This document shows, in pieces, positions 32,254-43,770 of a DNA stretch of 64,000 nucleotides. Within the stretch, counting starts at the first letter, position 1. The number at the start of each line of letters is the position of its first letter. Both the position numbers and the translations under genes were made by a program. A model generated the notes under the pieces. That model saw only the letters and a program-made list of their open reading frames with translations. It made no database searches and had not been told where the DNA came from. The DNA is from Monoplex corrugatus (taxonomy: Eukaryota > Mollusca > Gastropoda > Littorinimorpha > Ranellidae): the NCBI GenBank assembly GCA_030674185.1, contig JAPXFY010000294.1, positions 1 through 64,000 of the forward strand. The letters are read 5' to 3'.

Positions 32254-32845
32254 AAATGCCAAAAAGAGCATTCTTTTTTCTTGTTTTTGAAGGGAGATCA
32301 GACCTTTTACACCAGGATCATTTCAAAAGATCCTTCTCACATTTTGGGCATGATATGATCAATTAAAAGCATGCATTATGGTTATTTTCTTATGTATACA
32401 CTCTCTCCACATTCTCACTGATTGTAATTTTCATTCCAGTCCGTGATGAAACTCCACTGTCTTTTTCACTCCAGTCGATGATAAAACTTGATTTCTTCAA
32501 TTTCGTCCAGCTTGTTTTTTTCTTCCAGGTGGTTCAGCTTTTCCTGTCTGTGTTTGGTAGCTCCCAATTCTGTGTTTTTGATGAACAGAAATGTTGAGCA
32601 TGCATTAAAAGTTACATGCATCCATAGCATTCCCAGTCGCTCCATGCACTACTGCCCATCGTCATCATTTCTCCCTTTTCTTCTTTTCATTTCATTCAAT
32701 TTTCCTTTTGTTTATTGATTCCATGCAGCCATGCAAAAACAAAGCAAACATAAAAGTGTATTATCTGTACAGATTTAAAATGCAAAATTCATGGTTTCAG
32801 TTCAAGCATGCATTTGATTCAGTCGAAATTTGCTTCTTGGCTTGC

Positions 32846-34705
32846 TCACTTCTTGTGAAATGCCCAAAAGCAATTCCTGTCCTTGTTCAGACAAAGGAAG
32901 ACGTTGCACTTGGCGCATTTCACAAAACAGAAGCCTTTGCATTCTTTGTTTTTGCAACGGCCCCTTGTTCCCCAGGTTGGGAGGTGATCCGCTCCATCAT
33001 AGCGGACGTCAGACACTGGTTTTCTCTGGATGATTCGAGATGGGGTAGGAGGTGGTGGTGATGCAGCAGATGGGCGTCCGACCTGGCGCTTGCAGTTGAC
33101 AAGGGCTTCAGCCACCTCTGTCTGGAAGACGGATAGTTTCATGGGCTTTGTCTGGAGCAGCTGGCAGTGTCGCTTGTACCAAAGCCAGGCGTTGACAACA
33201 GTGAAGGAGATGGTGTGCAGGAAGATGTACATGTACCACCTGCGTGATTTCATGGGAAACTTGTAAAGAGCTGTCAGACCATCAAGGAGATCCACCCCAC
33301 CCATGAATTTATTGTACTCCTGTACAATGGCAGGGCTTTTGACAGTGATGTGCTCCTTCTCCTTTTTGTTCCAGCGGCGAACTTCTGCTTGTGGTTCAGT
33401 GCCTTTGTATGACGAGATGAGGTCGACAGTTCTGTTATCAAACCAGCGGACAGCTACAGTGTTTGAGTTGACCTCAACCTTTGTGTCATGTGAGCCTCTT
33501 CCCTCTTTTTTCAGTTCCTTCTCACTCTTCAGCTGACATCCCTTTAGCCTGTTTGTGCGCACTGTGCCCACGTACAGCATGGATTTTTCTTTCAAGGTCT
33601 TCGCAAGAGGCAGATTTGTGAAGAAATTGTCAGCAAAGATTTTGTAGTTCTTTCCTTCTGGCAGCTTTGATGTCATTTGGAGAACAACCTCACCACTCAT
33701 CCCATGCGGCTTGTGTTCATTTGGTTTCTTTGCGGATGAACCTTGGTAGACATCAAACTGGTATAAAATTCCAGAACTGCCGCATCTTCCCCACATTTTG
33801 AAGCCCCACTTGTGTGGTTTCTTTTGCATGTATTGCTTCAATGAAGAGCGGCCTTTGAAAGGTACCATTATTTCGTCGACCGAGTTGTGCTCTTCGGGTA
33901 GGATCTTGTCCAAAGCTCTTTGTAAGCCATCCATCCAAGGGCGGATCTTCCAGAGCTTGTCACCCATTTTCTCTTCTTCTCTTACCTGCAGGTTGTCTGC
34001 AAAGTGTAAGGTGCTGGCAAGTCTTTTGAACTTTTCTCTGGCCATTGCATCAGCGACAGGAGCATAGCGTGTTGCTGATTCCCAGTATGCCCGCACAGAA
34101 TAAGCCTGAACAAGACCCATGCGGAGATACATCCCAATGAAGACTTCAATTTCTTTCTTGGTCGTCTTTATCGTGATCCCTTCTTTTTGGATGGAGTAAA
34201 TATTTGTCTGTATCTCAGCATTCTCCAACATCTCATCAGTGATGAGTTCTCTGAAGTATGCATATGGTGTCTTCAGAATTCCATCATCAGGAGGCTGTTC
34301 AAGATCACCTGTGAATGTACAGTCGGGTTCCTGGAAAGACATGTCAGTCCAGATGGGTTTTTGAAGAGCATCTTCCAAATCTGAATCTCCTCCATTCGCC
34401 TCTTCTAGCAGGAAAGAAGCAAGGGGCATGTCGTCTTCATCTTCCCAATTGCCATGGTTGTTTTCTTCCTGGTGCATAGCTGCCAAAGGAATATCATCCT
34501 CATCATCCCAGTCAGCTGTTTTCCTTTTCCGCTTCCTGTTCCTCTTTCTGTAAGGTGTAAAGGGCTCTTCATCATCTGTTTCTCCTTCCAGTTCTCCGAG
34601 TTCTTCTCTGGAGGGAACATACTCATCTTCAGAGGATGGCTCAAACTCACTGTCATCGGTGCCAACAGCATCAAATATATCTTTTATAGGAGCATTGGTT
34701 GACAT
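32846..34705 (-). CDS. piggyBac transposase 'ii', intact
   Basis: Open frame of 629 codons from 34735. Met11 (ATG 34705) follows an acceptor TTATGTCTACAG and is the likely start, with an untranslated 5' exon whose donor AAA|GTAAGT lies near 35072. Numbering is from 34735. Residues 20-140 are acidic with a basic patch (YRKRNRKRKRKT). Core: HNSVDEIMVPFKGRSSLKQY (D287), YKIFADNFFTNLPLAKTL (D369), YNKFMGGVDLLDGLTALY (D482), the canonical piggyBac DDD triad. The C-terminal zinc-binding tail reads CKNKECKGFCFVKCAKC, then CLNKDRNCFWAFH. Length matches autonomous piggyBac transposases. No frameshifts, in contrast to copies 'i' and 'iii'. Confidence 0.95.
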   Translation of the reverse strand: MSTNAPIKDIFDAVGTDDSEFEPSSEDEYVPSREELGELEGETDDEEPFTPYRKRNRKRKRKTADWDDEDDIPLAAMHQEENNHGNWEDEDDMPLASFLLEEANGGDSDLEDALQKPIWTDMSFQEPDCTFTGDLEQPPDDGILKTPYAYFRELITDEMLENAEIQTNIYSIQKEGITIKTTKKEIEVFIGMYLRMGLVQAYSVRAYWESATRYAPVADAMAREKFKRLASTLHFADNLQVREEEKMGDKLWKIRPWMDGLQRALDKILPEEHNSVDEIMVPFKGRSSLKQYMQKKPHKWGFKMWGRCGSSGILYQFDVYQGSSAKKPNEHKPHGMSGEVVLQMTSKLPEGKNYKIFADNFFTNLPLAKTLKEKSMLYVGTVRTNRLKGCQLKSEKELKKEGRGSHDTKVEVNSNTVAVRWFDNRTVDLISSYKGTEPQAEVRRWNKKEKEHITVKSPAIVQEYNKFMGGVDLLDGLTALYKFPMKSRRWYMYIFLHTISFTVVNAWLWYKRHCQLLQTKPMKLSVFQTEVAEALVNCKRQVGRPSAASPPPPTPSRIIQRKPVSDVRYDGADHLPTWGTRGRCKNKECKGFCFVKCAKCNVFLCLNKDRNCFWAFHKK

Positions 34706-34935
34706 CTGTAGACATAAAAACACACTTTTGAGCATTGAGAACTCTCATAATTATCAATACAATTAAAAAACATGTCCATCTCTACAGAAACAAACTGTTA
34801 TTTAATTAAAAAAATGTACAAATTTTGTATAATAAAATGCTAAACAACACCAACAATTATGTATGTGATAGAGTCCAATGACACTAAAGCCCAGTGTTTC
34901 ACATATGCTACATGGCAAAACAACCAGTGCCTGCT

Positions 34936-34951
34936 GTAGCATATGTGCTAC
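34936..34951. promoter_or_regulatory. subterminal palindrome GTAGCA-N4-TGCTAC, right pair
   Basis: GTAGCATATGTGCTAC. A second, GTAGCAGATTTGCTAC, is at 35289-35304, just inside the right terminus. Confidence 0.6.
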
Positions 34952-35320
34952 ACCAATCTTTAGCATTCCAGTCTTACAAAACTATGAAAGAATATGAAAC
35001 TATGACTATATTATATGTTAGTTGCCTTTGTTTCTTAATGAAATAACTTATTTAGAAAGGATGATGGACTTACTTTCAATCAGATCAGGATGGATTTTGT
35101 CTGGAGCAGTTTCAGCAGCTGGCAACCTCGTGGAATCATCAAAGAGGAAGTGATGTCAAACTTCCTGGCACCGGCTGCAGGAGAAAGGAATATAACTCTG
35201 GCAAGGTTCAGCCTCTTGTGCCAGACTGTACTTGTTTCCCTTGTTGATGCTGCCTTTAGTTTGCTCTACTCAAGACTATTTTTGAAGTGTAGCAGATTTG
35301 CTACGTATGGCTCTAGAGGG

Positions 35321-38300
35321 TTTTTAATGGCATTTTAGATTTGCAAGGTTGACGGTGAGCATGGTTTTTATCTGTTTATCTTAACGGGTTGTTCTTTTCT
35401 TTTTGACGTGGTGTTAGCCCTGATATGGCTCTAGTGGTCGGCTGGGCTATAAGCAATATGAATTGAATTGAATTGTGGTTCAGGATGCCACCTGGAGAGG
35501 TATTCACGGTTCCTGGGTTTTGAGATAATTGTTGATTTCTTCTGGGGGTGCTGTACTGACCGGGGTTGGGTTTTTGGGCGGCTGGCCCAGGTGGGATGTG
35601 GAGCTGAGAGAGCTGCAGCCCAGGTTGGCTGTTTTGAGCGTTGCACACCTGCTGGTGGGTTAAACCAAACACACAAATTATAGCCTCCACACCTGGGGAT
35701 TCCTGCATGCTTGGGTTGGACTTGAGCACCTGAAAGAGAAACACATGACCTTTTCATCCGATTGTTGTTACCTGTTGGTGATTACCGTACATTTCTTACA
35801 GTGGTTTACCACAGACTTTCAACAGAAGACCTTATCAAGACTGACTACAGACTAGCTTAGCACAAGGCCTTCTCCATCAAACTCTTTTAATAATAACTCC
35901 CAGACCATTGTTCTTTTCTTTTTGACATGGTGTTAGCCCTGATAGGGCTGTAGTGGTCGGCTGGGCTATAAGCAATATGAATTGAATTGAAACTACAAGA
36001 TCCTTCCCGTGGAATCGCTGGGGGGTTCTTTGAGTATAAACTGTATCCCGCACCTTTTGGACCTGGAGGCGTTTGATGAAAACACCTGACCAGGTGTGGT
36101 GACCCGTTTCCGTGCAAAAGCAGTGGGACGGTGCCAAGAGAAGTTTACTTGTGATCAATAATGACATTTGTTGTTGTTGTTGTGGTGGTGTTAGCCCTGA
36201 TATGGCTGTAGTAGTCGGCTGGGCTATAAGTAATATGAACTGAACTGAACAGGTCCTGGTTGTCTCCCCTTTCCTCCAGATTGTCCCCTGAAGGTTGATG
36301 TGGCAGTGCGATAACACACCAGGTGATAGGTGGATTACACAAACCTCTCTGTGTACTCCACCCTTCATGCTGGCATCACCCTGGCTTCCTATTTTTCTAA
36401 ATCAAAAATTATCTCTCTCCCTCTCTCTCTTTTTTTCTTCTTTTTGTATTTTTTTAATATGTTAGCCCTGATATGGCTGTAGTAGTCGGCTGGGCTATAT
36501 GCAATATGAACTGAACTGAACTGAAAATCATCTGCTACAAAGGGTGTTGGCATTTTTTAACACGCTACGTGGCATGAATGAAAATTGCCCAACCACATTA
36601 CACACCCGAGCATATTAACTCTTTCAGCCCTGTCTGTTTTACAAGAGAAATGCTCTCCCAGTCTGGGGGTTTTGAAGGGGGGGGGGGGGGCACTGCAAAA
36701 TAAAACACCTATATCTAAAAAACTGTTTGATGAAATGTATTGAAATCTTGTATGCTTGTTAATAAATAAACGTTCTGTCTCATATGTAATTTTCAAATCA
36801 TTTGATGTTTTTAGTCTTAGTTAAAATTTTATGAAAATTACAACAACAACAAATCTTATCTTTATCATTCATTCATATTCACAATTAAGTGCTCATCAGG
36901 CTTTCTGGTTCTGAATTTTACATGTTTTTCGTTAATGGCATTTTAGATTTGCAAGATTGACGGTGAGCATGGTTTTTATCTGTTTATCTTAACGGGTTGT
37001 TCTTTTCTTTTTGACGTGGTGTTAGCCCTGATATGGCTCTAGTGGTCGGCTGGGCTATAAGCAATATGAATTGAATTGAATTGTGGTTCAGGATGCCACC
37101 CGGAGAGGTATTCACGGTTCCTGGGTTTTGAGATAATTGTTGATTTCTTCTGGGGGTGCTGTACTGACGGGGGTGGGGTTTTTGGGCGGCTGGCCCAGGT
37201 GGGATGCGGAGCTGAGAGAGCTGCAGCCCAGGTTGGCTGTTTTGAGCGTTGCACACCTGCTGGTGGGTTAAACCAAACACACAAATTATAGCCTCCACAC
37301 CTGGGGATTCCTGCATGCTTGGGTTGGACTTGAGCACCTGAAAGAGAAACACATGACCTTTTCATCCGATTGTTCTTACCTGTTGGTGATTACCGTACAT
37401 TTCTTACAGTGGTTTACCGCAGACTTTCAACAGAAGACCTTGTCGAGACTGATTACAGACTAGCTTAGCACAAGGCCTTCTCCATCAAACTGTTTTAATA
37501 ATAACTCCCAGACCATTGTTCTTTTCTTTTTGACATGGTGTTAGCCCTGATATGGCTCTAGTGGTCGGCTGGGCTATAAGCAATATGAATTGAATTGAAA
37601 CTACCAGATCCTTCCCGTGGAATCGCTGGGGGGTTCTTTGAGTATAAACTGTATCCCGCACCTTTTGGACCTGGAGGCGCTTGATGAGAACACCTGACCA
37701 GGTGTGGTGACCCGTTTCCGTGCAAAAGCAGTGGGATGGTGCCAAGAGAAGTTTACTTGTGATCAATAATGACATTCTTCTTGTTGTTGTGGTGGTGTTA
37801 GCCCTGATATGGCTGTAGTAGTCGGCTGGGCTATAAGTAATATGAACTGAACTGAACAGGTCCTGGTTGTCTCCCCTTTCCTCCAGATTGTCCCCTGAAG
37901 GTTGATGTGGCAGTGCAATAACACACCAGGTGATAGGTGGATTACACAAACATCTCTGTATACCCCACCCTTCATGCTGGCATCACCCTGGCTTCCTATT
38001 TTTCTAAATTAAAAATTATCTCTCTCCCTCTCTCTCTTTTTTTTCTTCTTTTTGTATTTTTTTAATATGTTAGCCCTGATATGGCTGTAGTAGTCGGCTG
38101 GGCTATATGCAATATGAACTGAACTGAACTGAAAATCATCTGCTACAAAGGGTGTTGGCATTTTTTAACACGCAACGTGGCATGAATGAAAATTGCCCAA
38201 CCACATTACACACCCGAGCATATTAACTCTTTCAGCCCTGTGTGTTTTACAAGAGAAATGCTCTCCCAGCCTGGGGGTTTTGAGGGGGGGGGAGGGGGCA

Positions 38301-40913
38301 CTGCAAAATTAACGGGCACCCAAATAAAACACCTATATCTAAAAAGCTGTTTGATGAAATGTATTGAAATTTTGTATGCTTGTTAATAAATAAACGTTCT
38401 GTCTCATATGTAATTTTCAAATCATTTGATGTTTTTAGTCTTAGTTAAAATTTTTTGAAAATTACAACAACAACAAATCTTATCTTTATCATTCACTCGT
38501 ATTCACAATTAAGTGCTCATCAGGCTTTCTGGTTCTGAATTTTACGTGTTTTTCTTTAATGGCATTTTAGATTTGCAAGGTTGACGGTGAGCATGGTTTT
38601 TATCTGTTTATCTTAACGGGTTGTTCTTTTCTTTTTGACGTGGTGTTAGCCCTGATATGGCTCTAGTGGTCGGCTGGGCTATAAGCAATATGAATTGAAT
38701 TGAATTGTGGTTCAGGATGCCACCTAGAGAGGTATTCACGGTTCCTGGGTTTTGAGATAATGGTTGATTTCTTCTGGGGGTGCTGTACTGACGGGGGTGG
38801 GGTTTTTGGGCGGCTGGCCCAGGTGGGATGCGGAGCTGAGAGAGCTGCAGCCCAGGTTGGCTGTTTTGAGCGTTGCACACCTGCTGGTGGGTTAAACCAA
38901 ACACAAATTATAGCCTCCACACCTGGGGATTCCTGCATGCTTGGGTTGGACTTGAGCACCTGAAAGAGAAACACATGACCTTTTCATCCGATTGTTGTTA
39001 CCTGTTGGTGATTACCGTACATTTCTTACAGTGGTTTACCGCAGACTTTCAACAGAAGACCTTATCAAGACTGACTACAGACTAGCTTAGCACAAGGCCT
39101 TCTCCATCAAACTCTTTTAATTATAACTCCCAGACCATTGTTCTTTTCTTTTTGACATGGTGTTAGCCCTGATAGGGCTGTAGTGGTCGGCTGGGCTATA
39201 AGCAATATGAATTGAATTGAAACTACCAGATCCTTCCCGTGGAATCGCTGGGGGGTTCTTTGAGTATAAACTGTATCCCGCACATTTTGGACCTGGAGGC
39301 GCTTGATGAAAACACCTGACCAGGTGTGGTGACCCGTTTCCGTGCAAAAGCAGTGGGATGGTGCCAAGAGAAGTTTACTTGTGATCGATAATGACATTTT
39401 TTGTTGTTGTTGTGGTGGTGTTAGCCCTGATATGGCTGTAGTAGTCGGCTGGGCTATAAGTAATATGAACTGAACTGAACAGGTCCTGGTTGTCTCCCCT
39501 TTCCTCCAGATTGTCCCCTGAAGGTTGATGTGGCAGTGCGATAACACACCAGGTGATAGGTGGATTACACAAACCTCTCTGTGTACTCCACCCTTCATGC
39601 TGGCATCACCCTGGCTTCCTATTTTTCTAAATTAAAAATTATCTCTCTCCCTCTCTCTCTTTTTTTTCTTCTTTTTGTATTTTTTTTAATATGTTAGCCC
39701 TGATATGGCTGTAGTAGTCGGCTGGGCTATATGCAATATGAACTGAACTGAACTGAAAATCATCTGCTACAAAGGGTGTTGGCATTTTTTAACACGCTAC
39801 GTGGCATGAATGGAAATTGCCCAACCACTTTACACACCCGAGCATATTAACTCTTTCAGCCCTGTGTGTTTTACAAGAGAAATGCTCTCCCAGCCTGGGG
39901 GTTTTGAGGGGGGGGGGGGGGGGCACTGCAAAATTAACGGGCACCCCAAATAAAACACCTATATCTAAAAAACTGTTTGATGAAATGTGTTGAAATTTTG
40001 TATGCTTGTTAATAAATAAACGTTCTGTCTCATATGTAATTTTCAAATCATTTGATGTTTTTAGTCTTAGTTAAAAATTTTATGAAAATTACAACAACAA
40101 ATCTTATCTTTATCATTCACTCGTATTCACAATTAAGTACTCATTAGGCTTTCTGGTTCTGAATTTTACGTGTTTTTCTGTAATGGCATTTTAGATTTTC
40201 AAGGTTGACGGTGAGCATGGTTTTTATCTGTTTATCTTAATGGGTTGTTCTTTTCTTTTTGACGTGGTGTTAGCCCTGATATGGCTCTAGTGGTCGGCTG
40301 GGCTATAAGCAATATGAATTGAATTGAACTCTGGTTCAGGATGCCACCCGGAGAGGTATTCACGGTTCCTGGGTTTTGAGATAATTGTTGATTTCTTCTG
40401 GGGGTGCTGTACTGACGGGGGTGGGGTTTTGGGGCAGCTGGCCCAGGTGGGATGCGGAGCTGAGAGAGCTGCAGCCCAGGTTGGCTGTTTTGAGCGTTGC
40501 ACACGTGCTGGTGGGTTAAACCAAACACACAAATTATAGCCTCCACACCCGGGGGTTCCTGCATGCTTGGGTTGGACTTGAGCACCTGAACACGTGACCT
40601 TTTCATCTGATTGTTCTTACCTGTTGGTGATTACCGTACATTTCTTACAGTGGTTTACCGCAGACTTTCAACAGAAGACCTTGTCCAGACTGACTACAGA
40701 CTAGCTTAGCACAAGGCCCTCTCCATCAAACTGTTTTAATTATAACTCCCAGACCATTGTTCTTTTCTTTTTGACATGGTGTTAGCCCTGATAGGGCTGT
40801 AGTGGTCGGCTGGGCTATAAGCAATATGGATTGAATTGAAACTACCAGATCCTTCCCGTGGAATCGCTGGGGGGTTCTTTGAGTATAAACTGTATCCCGC
40901 ACCTTTTGGACAT
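35321..40913. repeat. satellite array, segment 5: about 3.5 regular units of 1.61-1.62 kb
   Basis: Type A1 cores at 35413, 37021, 38645 and 40269 give periods of 1608, 1624 and 1624 bp. Each full unit contains four SINE-like cores: A1 (…AATTGTGGTTCAGG), A2 (…AAACTACCAGATCC; e.g. 35935, 37540, 39163, 40785), C (…AACAGGTCCTGG; 36190, 37797, 39419) and B (…GAAAATCATCTGC; 36463, 38069, 39693), then a spacer with variable poly-G and TTTGATGTTTTTAGTC. Many ORFs through it repeat from unit to unit and are not genes. Confidence 0.95.
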
Positions 40914-41678
40914 TGTGTGCTAGGATTATCTGTTTTCCAGCACTGTTTGTCTCTGCATTTTTTCTTTTTTTAACGTCGCATCCACCTTTCCCTCTTTCTA
41001 CCTTACCTGTGCTTGTACAAGATATTCTTGCAATCTGTTTTCTCCCACCTACCAACCCACTGTGGACACAGGATGCTAGACTGTGCGGCCAACATCAGGT
41101 TTTTCTTGCATAGCGTGGGTCAACCCACTAATGCAACCTACACATACGCATTCGAGCCAGTATGAACATAGACCTTATATATCTACATATGGATGTACTG
41201 GTCATTTGGGGGTATGACAGAGCTCGAACGCAAAAAAAAAAAAAAAAAATTTAAAGTGCATTTTAGACTTGCAAGTTTAAAGAAGCTCTTCCGAGACGTC
41301 CCTCCTGATGCAATTTTTCAGTTTTTACAAGAGATCAGTAGATTTCACCTGATGTGATTTTTTTTTCCTTAAATCGCATTTTAGATTTGTAAGGTTGACG
41401 GTGAGCATGGTGTTTAACTGTTGTCTTTTATCTTAACGGGTTCTTTTCTTTTTGATGTGGTAGTCCTGATATGGCTCTAGTGGTCGGCTGGGCTATAAGC
41501 AATATGAACTGTACTGAACTGAACCTTGACTAGGAGATCCTGTAGATATAGGCTACTTGAACCTTTCTGACAATGGGCACAAAAGATGATAAGAAAGGAT
41601 GGTGCTAATGGAAACTGCATGACTGCTATCGCATGTTTGGCCTCTCTCAGGGCCTGAAAGAAATAGCGCCAGAAATCT
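40914..41678. other. no gene; diverged satellite remnants
   Basis: The satellite phrase stops at about 40911. Unrecognised sequence follows, with an A-run at 41230-41248. A diverged spacer and SINE-like core return at 41380-41525 (GATATGGCTCTAGTGG, tail AACTGTACTGAACTG). Confidence 0.6.
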
Positions 41679-41966
41679 GTGGTCAGTCAGTCTTATCATT
41701 GCAAGCAAATTTGCGTTCTCATTCTTTTCTGGGTTCTGTTGAAATCGGACACGTCTAGCTTGAGAGATTTTGTCTTCAATGAAGTAATGAATTTTGATTT
41801 ATTATTGTTGGATATAAACGAAGAAAAGGAGGCTGTAAGACAACTGTTTGAAAGCCGTGGTTGGGAGTGGAAATGTGAAGTGCTGTCACAAGTTACCATC
41901 AGTGATGCTGACAGTGTTAATGAGAGTAGTTCTGTGTGTGTTACCAATGTCTCCTGTGTAGTGTAA
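41679..41966 (+). CDS. hypothetical 95-aa ORF
   Basis: A short ORF with no motif I recognise. The first 20 residues are hydrophobic (KQICVLILFWVLL), followed by an acidic stretch (LLLDINEEKEAVRQLFESRG). It lies just upstream of a LINE 3' fragment on the same strand. It may be chance. Confidence 0.15.
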   Translation: MVSQSYHCKQICVLILFWVLLKSDTSSLRDFVFNEVMNFDLLLLDINEEKEAVRQLFESRGWEWKCEVLSQVTISDADSVNESSSVCVTNVSCVV

Positions 41967-42019
41967 TAAAGTCCTGACTATTTATGCACAAAATGGATAA
42001 GCTCCAGATAACATAACCA

Positions 42020-42151
42020 GCACCTTCATTATCAATCTTACATGCAACAAGAGAAAAATTAATGTCCCCCTCCGAAGAATTAACCATTTTAAAACCAGGT
42101 TCATGTACGCAGGTGCTACTCTCTGGAACACACTTCCAGAAAACATGTGAA
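42020..42151 (+). pseudogene. LINE C-terminal fragment
   Basis: Reads LRRINHFKTRFMYAGATLWN, then TLPENM and stop. The 'F.Y.GA.LWN.LP' phrase is the usual C-terminus of CR1/L2-type LINE proteins. The rest of the element is absent. Confidence 0.65.
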
Positions 42152-42258
42152 ACTGTCAGTTTTCTTCCCTTACCTAGCTATCTAATGTGTGTAACTACCG
42201 TGTATAGTATAGTAGGCCTCCTTCGGTCATGACTGACCATGGACAAAGTACATCCGTT

Positions 42259-42666
42259 CTAATGTCTAGATGGGCTGTCTGCTTGGTCCAAGCAGCGTCG
42301 CCTGTGACTGTACAGACCAATGCGAGAGAGGCAGTCTCTGTCGCAGCGGTCGCATGTGTATGCTGATGCTGGTCTGTTGGCTGTCATCCCTTTTCTGCGA
42401 ACTTGCTTTTCTGCTGCAGCAGCTGACAGTTTGTCCTCACCAATCCGCAGCTGTTTCTTCCTGATCCGTTTCTTGAATTTGAATTTTTCTTTTTGTTTGG
42501 TGCGGTAATTAACGACCTGCTTGTCAGATTTTCTCCTAATCTTCATGCACCCAATGAAGAAGGCAGGTCGTGGCGGGACAGCACCTAACTGGCTGGGGGC
42601 TGCCCAGCTTAGGCGGGCGGTAGCTGTCCAGTAAGACACGAAGGTCTCTCCCACCGTCAAAAGCAA
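42259..42666 (-). CDS. 135-aa ORF with C2H2-like C-terminus, probably retroelement-derived
   Basis: The C-terminal residues read AYTCDRCDRDCLSRIGLYSH then RRRC, resembling the finger that ends many LINE polyproteins in marine invertebrates. The middle is highly basic (KEKFKFKKRIRKKQLR). No RT motif is seen upstream. The LINE origin is an inference. Confidence 0.35.
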   Translation of the reverse strand: MLLTVGETFVSYWTATARLSWAAPSQLGAVPPRPAFFIGCMKIRRKSDKQVVNYRTKQKEKFKFKKRIRKKQLRIGEDKLSAAAAEKQVRRKGMTANRPASAYTCDRCDRDCLSRIGLYSHRRRCLDQADSPSRH

Positions 42667-43600
42667 CCCCTGGCGTCAGCTCTACGCCTGTTGAGCAATG
42701 ACTTATCACCGGTATCTGTTGCTTCCCGTGTTGTGCCGACACTACTGTTAGTAGCGAGGCTGGAGTGTCCTCTCCAGGTCGTAGGTGCAGAGTGTTTGTG
42801 GATGAATGGACGGATGTAAGCCTGGGCAGTGTAATATGGAAGACAGGCTGTTGCCCATTCAACTTGTCCCCCCTCTCCACCTCGCTGACAGATCCAAAGG
42901 AACAGCAGTGCTGTTACGTTTTGGTGCCAACGCGGCCGCAGGAGCTGCCGGAAAGTGACAAAGTTTGCCATCCAACCGCCTTAGGGGCCCCACACCGGAT
43001 TTACTGTCAGGGTTTACTCCCTTAGCTAGACGGCCGCGGGTAGCTCTCCAGAGCTGGCGCCCTTTGATGGATCTAATTTATTTCCACCAGGGTTTCTAGC
43101 CACCCTCCTCACCATCCTCCTGAGAGGACTGGTCGGGTTGCTGGTTTAATCGCCAGCAATTCGACCCTGTGACAGGTAGTACTGGGTTCCAGGTTACCAG
43201 TAGCGGATACATCTATCCAACAAAACGTGTTTCTAACTACCGTGTAGAAACACTTCAAATCTATTGCTCTGTTTATTGTTTGCCTTGTTGGGATGTCTCT
43301 ATTGTTGAATGAATTTTTTACATAGTATAATGTAGCCTTGTTTGGGTGTGCTTTGCTTGTTTGTTTTGTCATTCTTGCTCTTTCTGTCTGTCTGTCTCTT
43401 TCAAATGTATTTCTTTGTCTGATAGTGTGTGATATTGTAATGGTTGCCATGTTGGGATGTGTATGTCATCTAGGGTATAATTTGTGTGTAGTGTGATATA
43501 ACACTCTGGATGAGGGCTTGATGTAAAAAGAAAGCATATATTTTGCTTATTTCATACTTTTGTAAATAAAATTTGTTGTTCTTCTTTTTGTTCTCCCTTT
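42667..43600. other. no gene recognised
   Basis: Moderately GC-rich DNA to about 43150, then AT-rich. Low-similarity ORFs only. The style suggests old retroelement sequence, which I could not identify. Confidence 0.4.
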
Positions 43601-43624
43601 AAGTGTGTCTGCGTGAGATAGTGC

Positions 43625-43731
43625 TCTACATTGATTCTCTCTCTCTCTCTTCCCTCATCTCTCTTTCTTTCTCTGCTCTCTTTTCTCTCTGTCTTCTCTC
43701 TCTATCTTCTCTCTCTTTTATTCTCTCTCTG

Positions 43732-43770
<39 letters not shown>

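Larger units (their letters stand above)
32061..35320 (-). mobile_element. piggyBac element 'ii', apparently intact
   Basis: A 3,260-bp element with ends CCCTCTAGAGCC and GGCTCTAGAGGG. TTAA abuts the left end; the right flank reads TTTTTAATGG. The same satellite position without the element is at 62665-62684. Palindromic GTAGCA-N4-TGCTAC motifs sit near both ends. Confidence 0.9.

Noticed and set aside
30470..40606. Recurrent minus ORFs of 108-163 aa (e.g. PTTRAISGLTPRQKEKNN)
   Set aside because: They recur once per satellite unit and cross SINE-like cores. No conserved domain; coding is unlikely.
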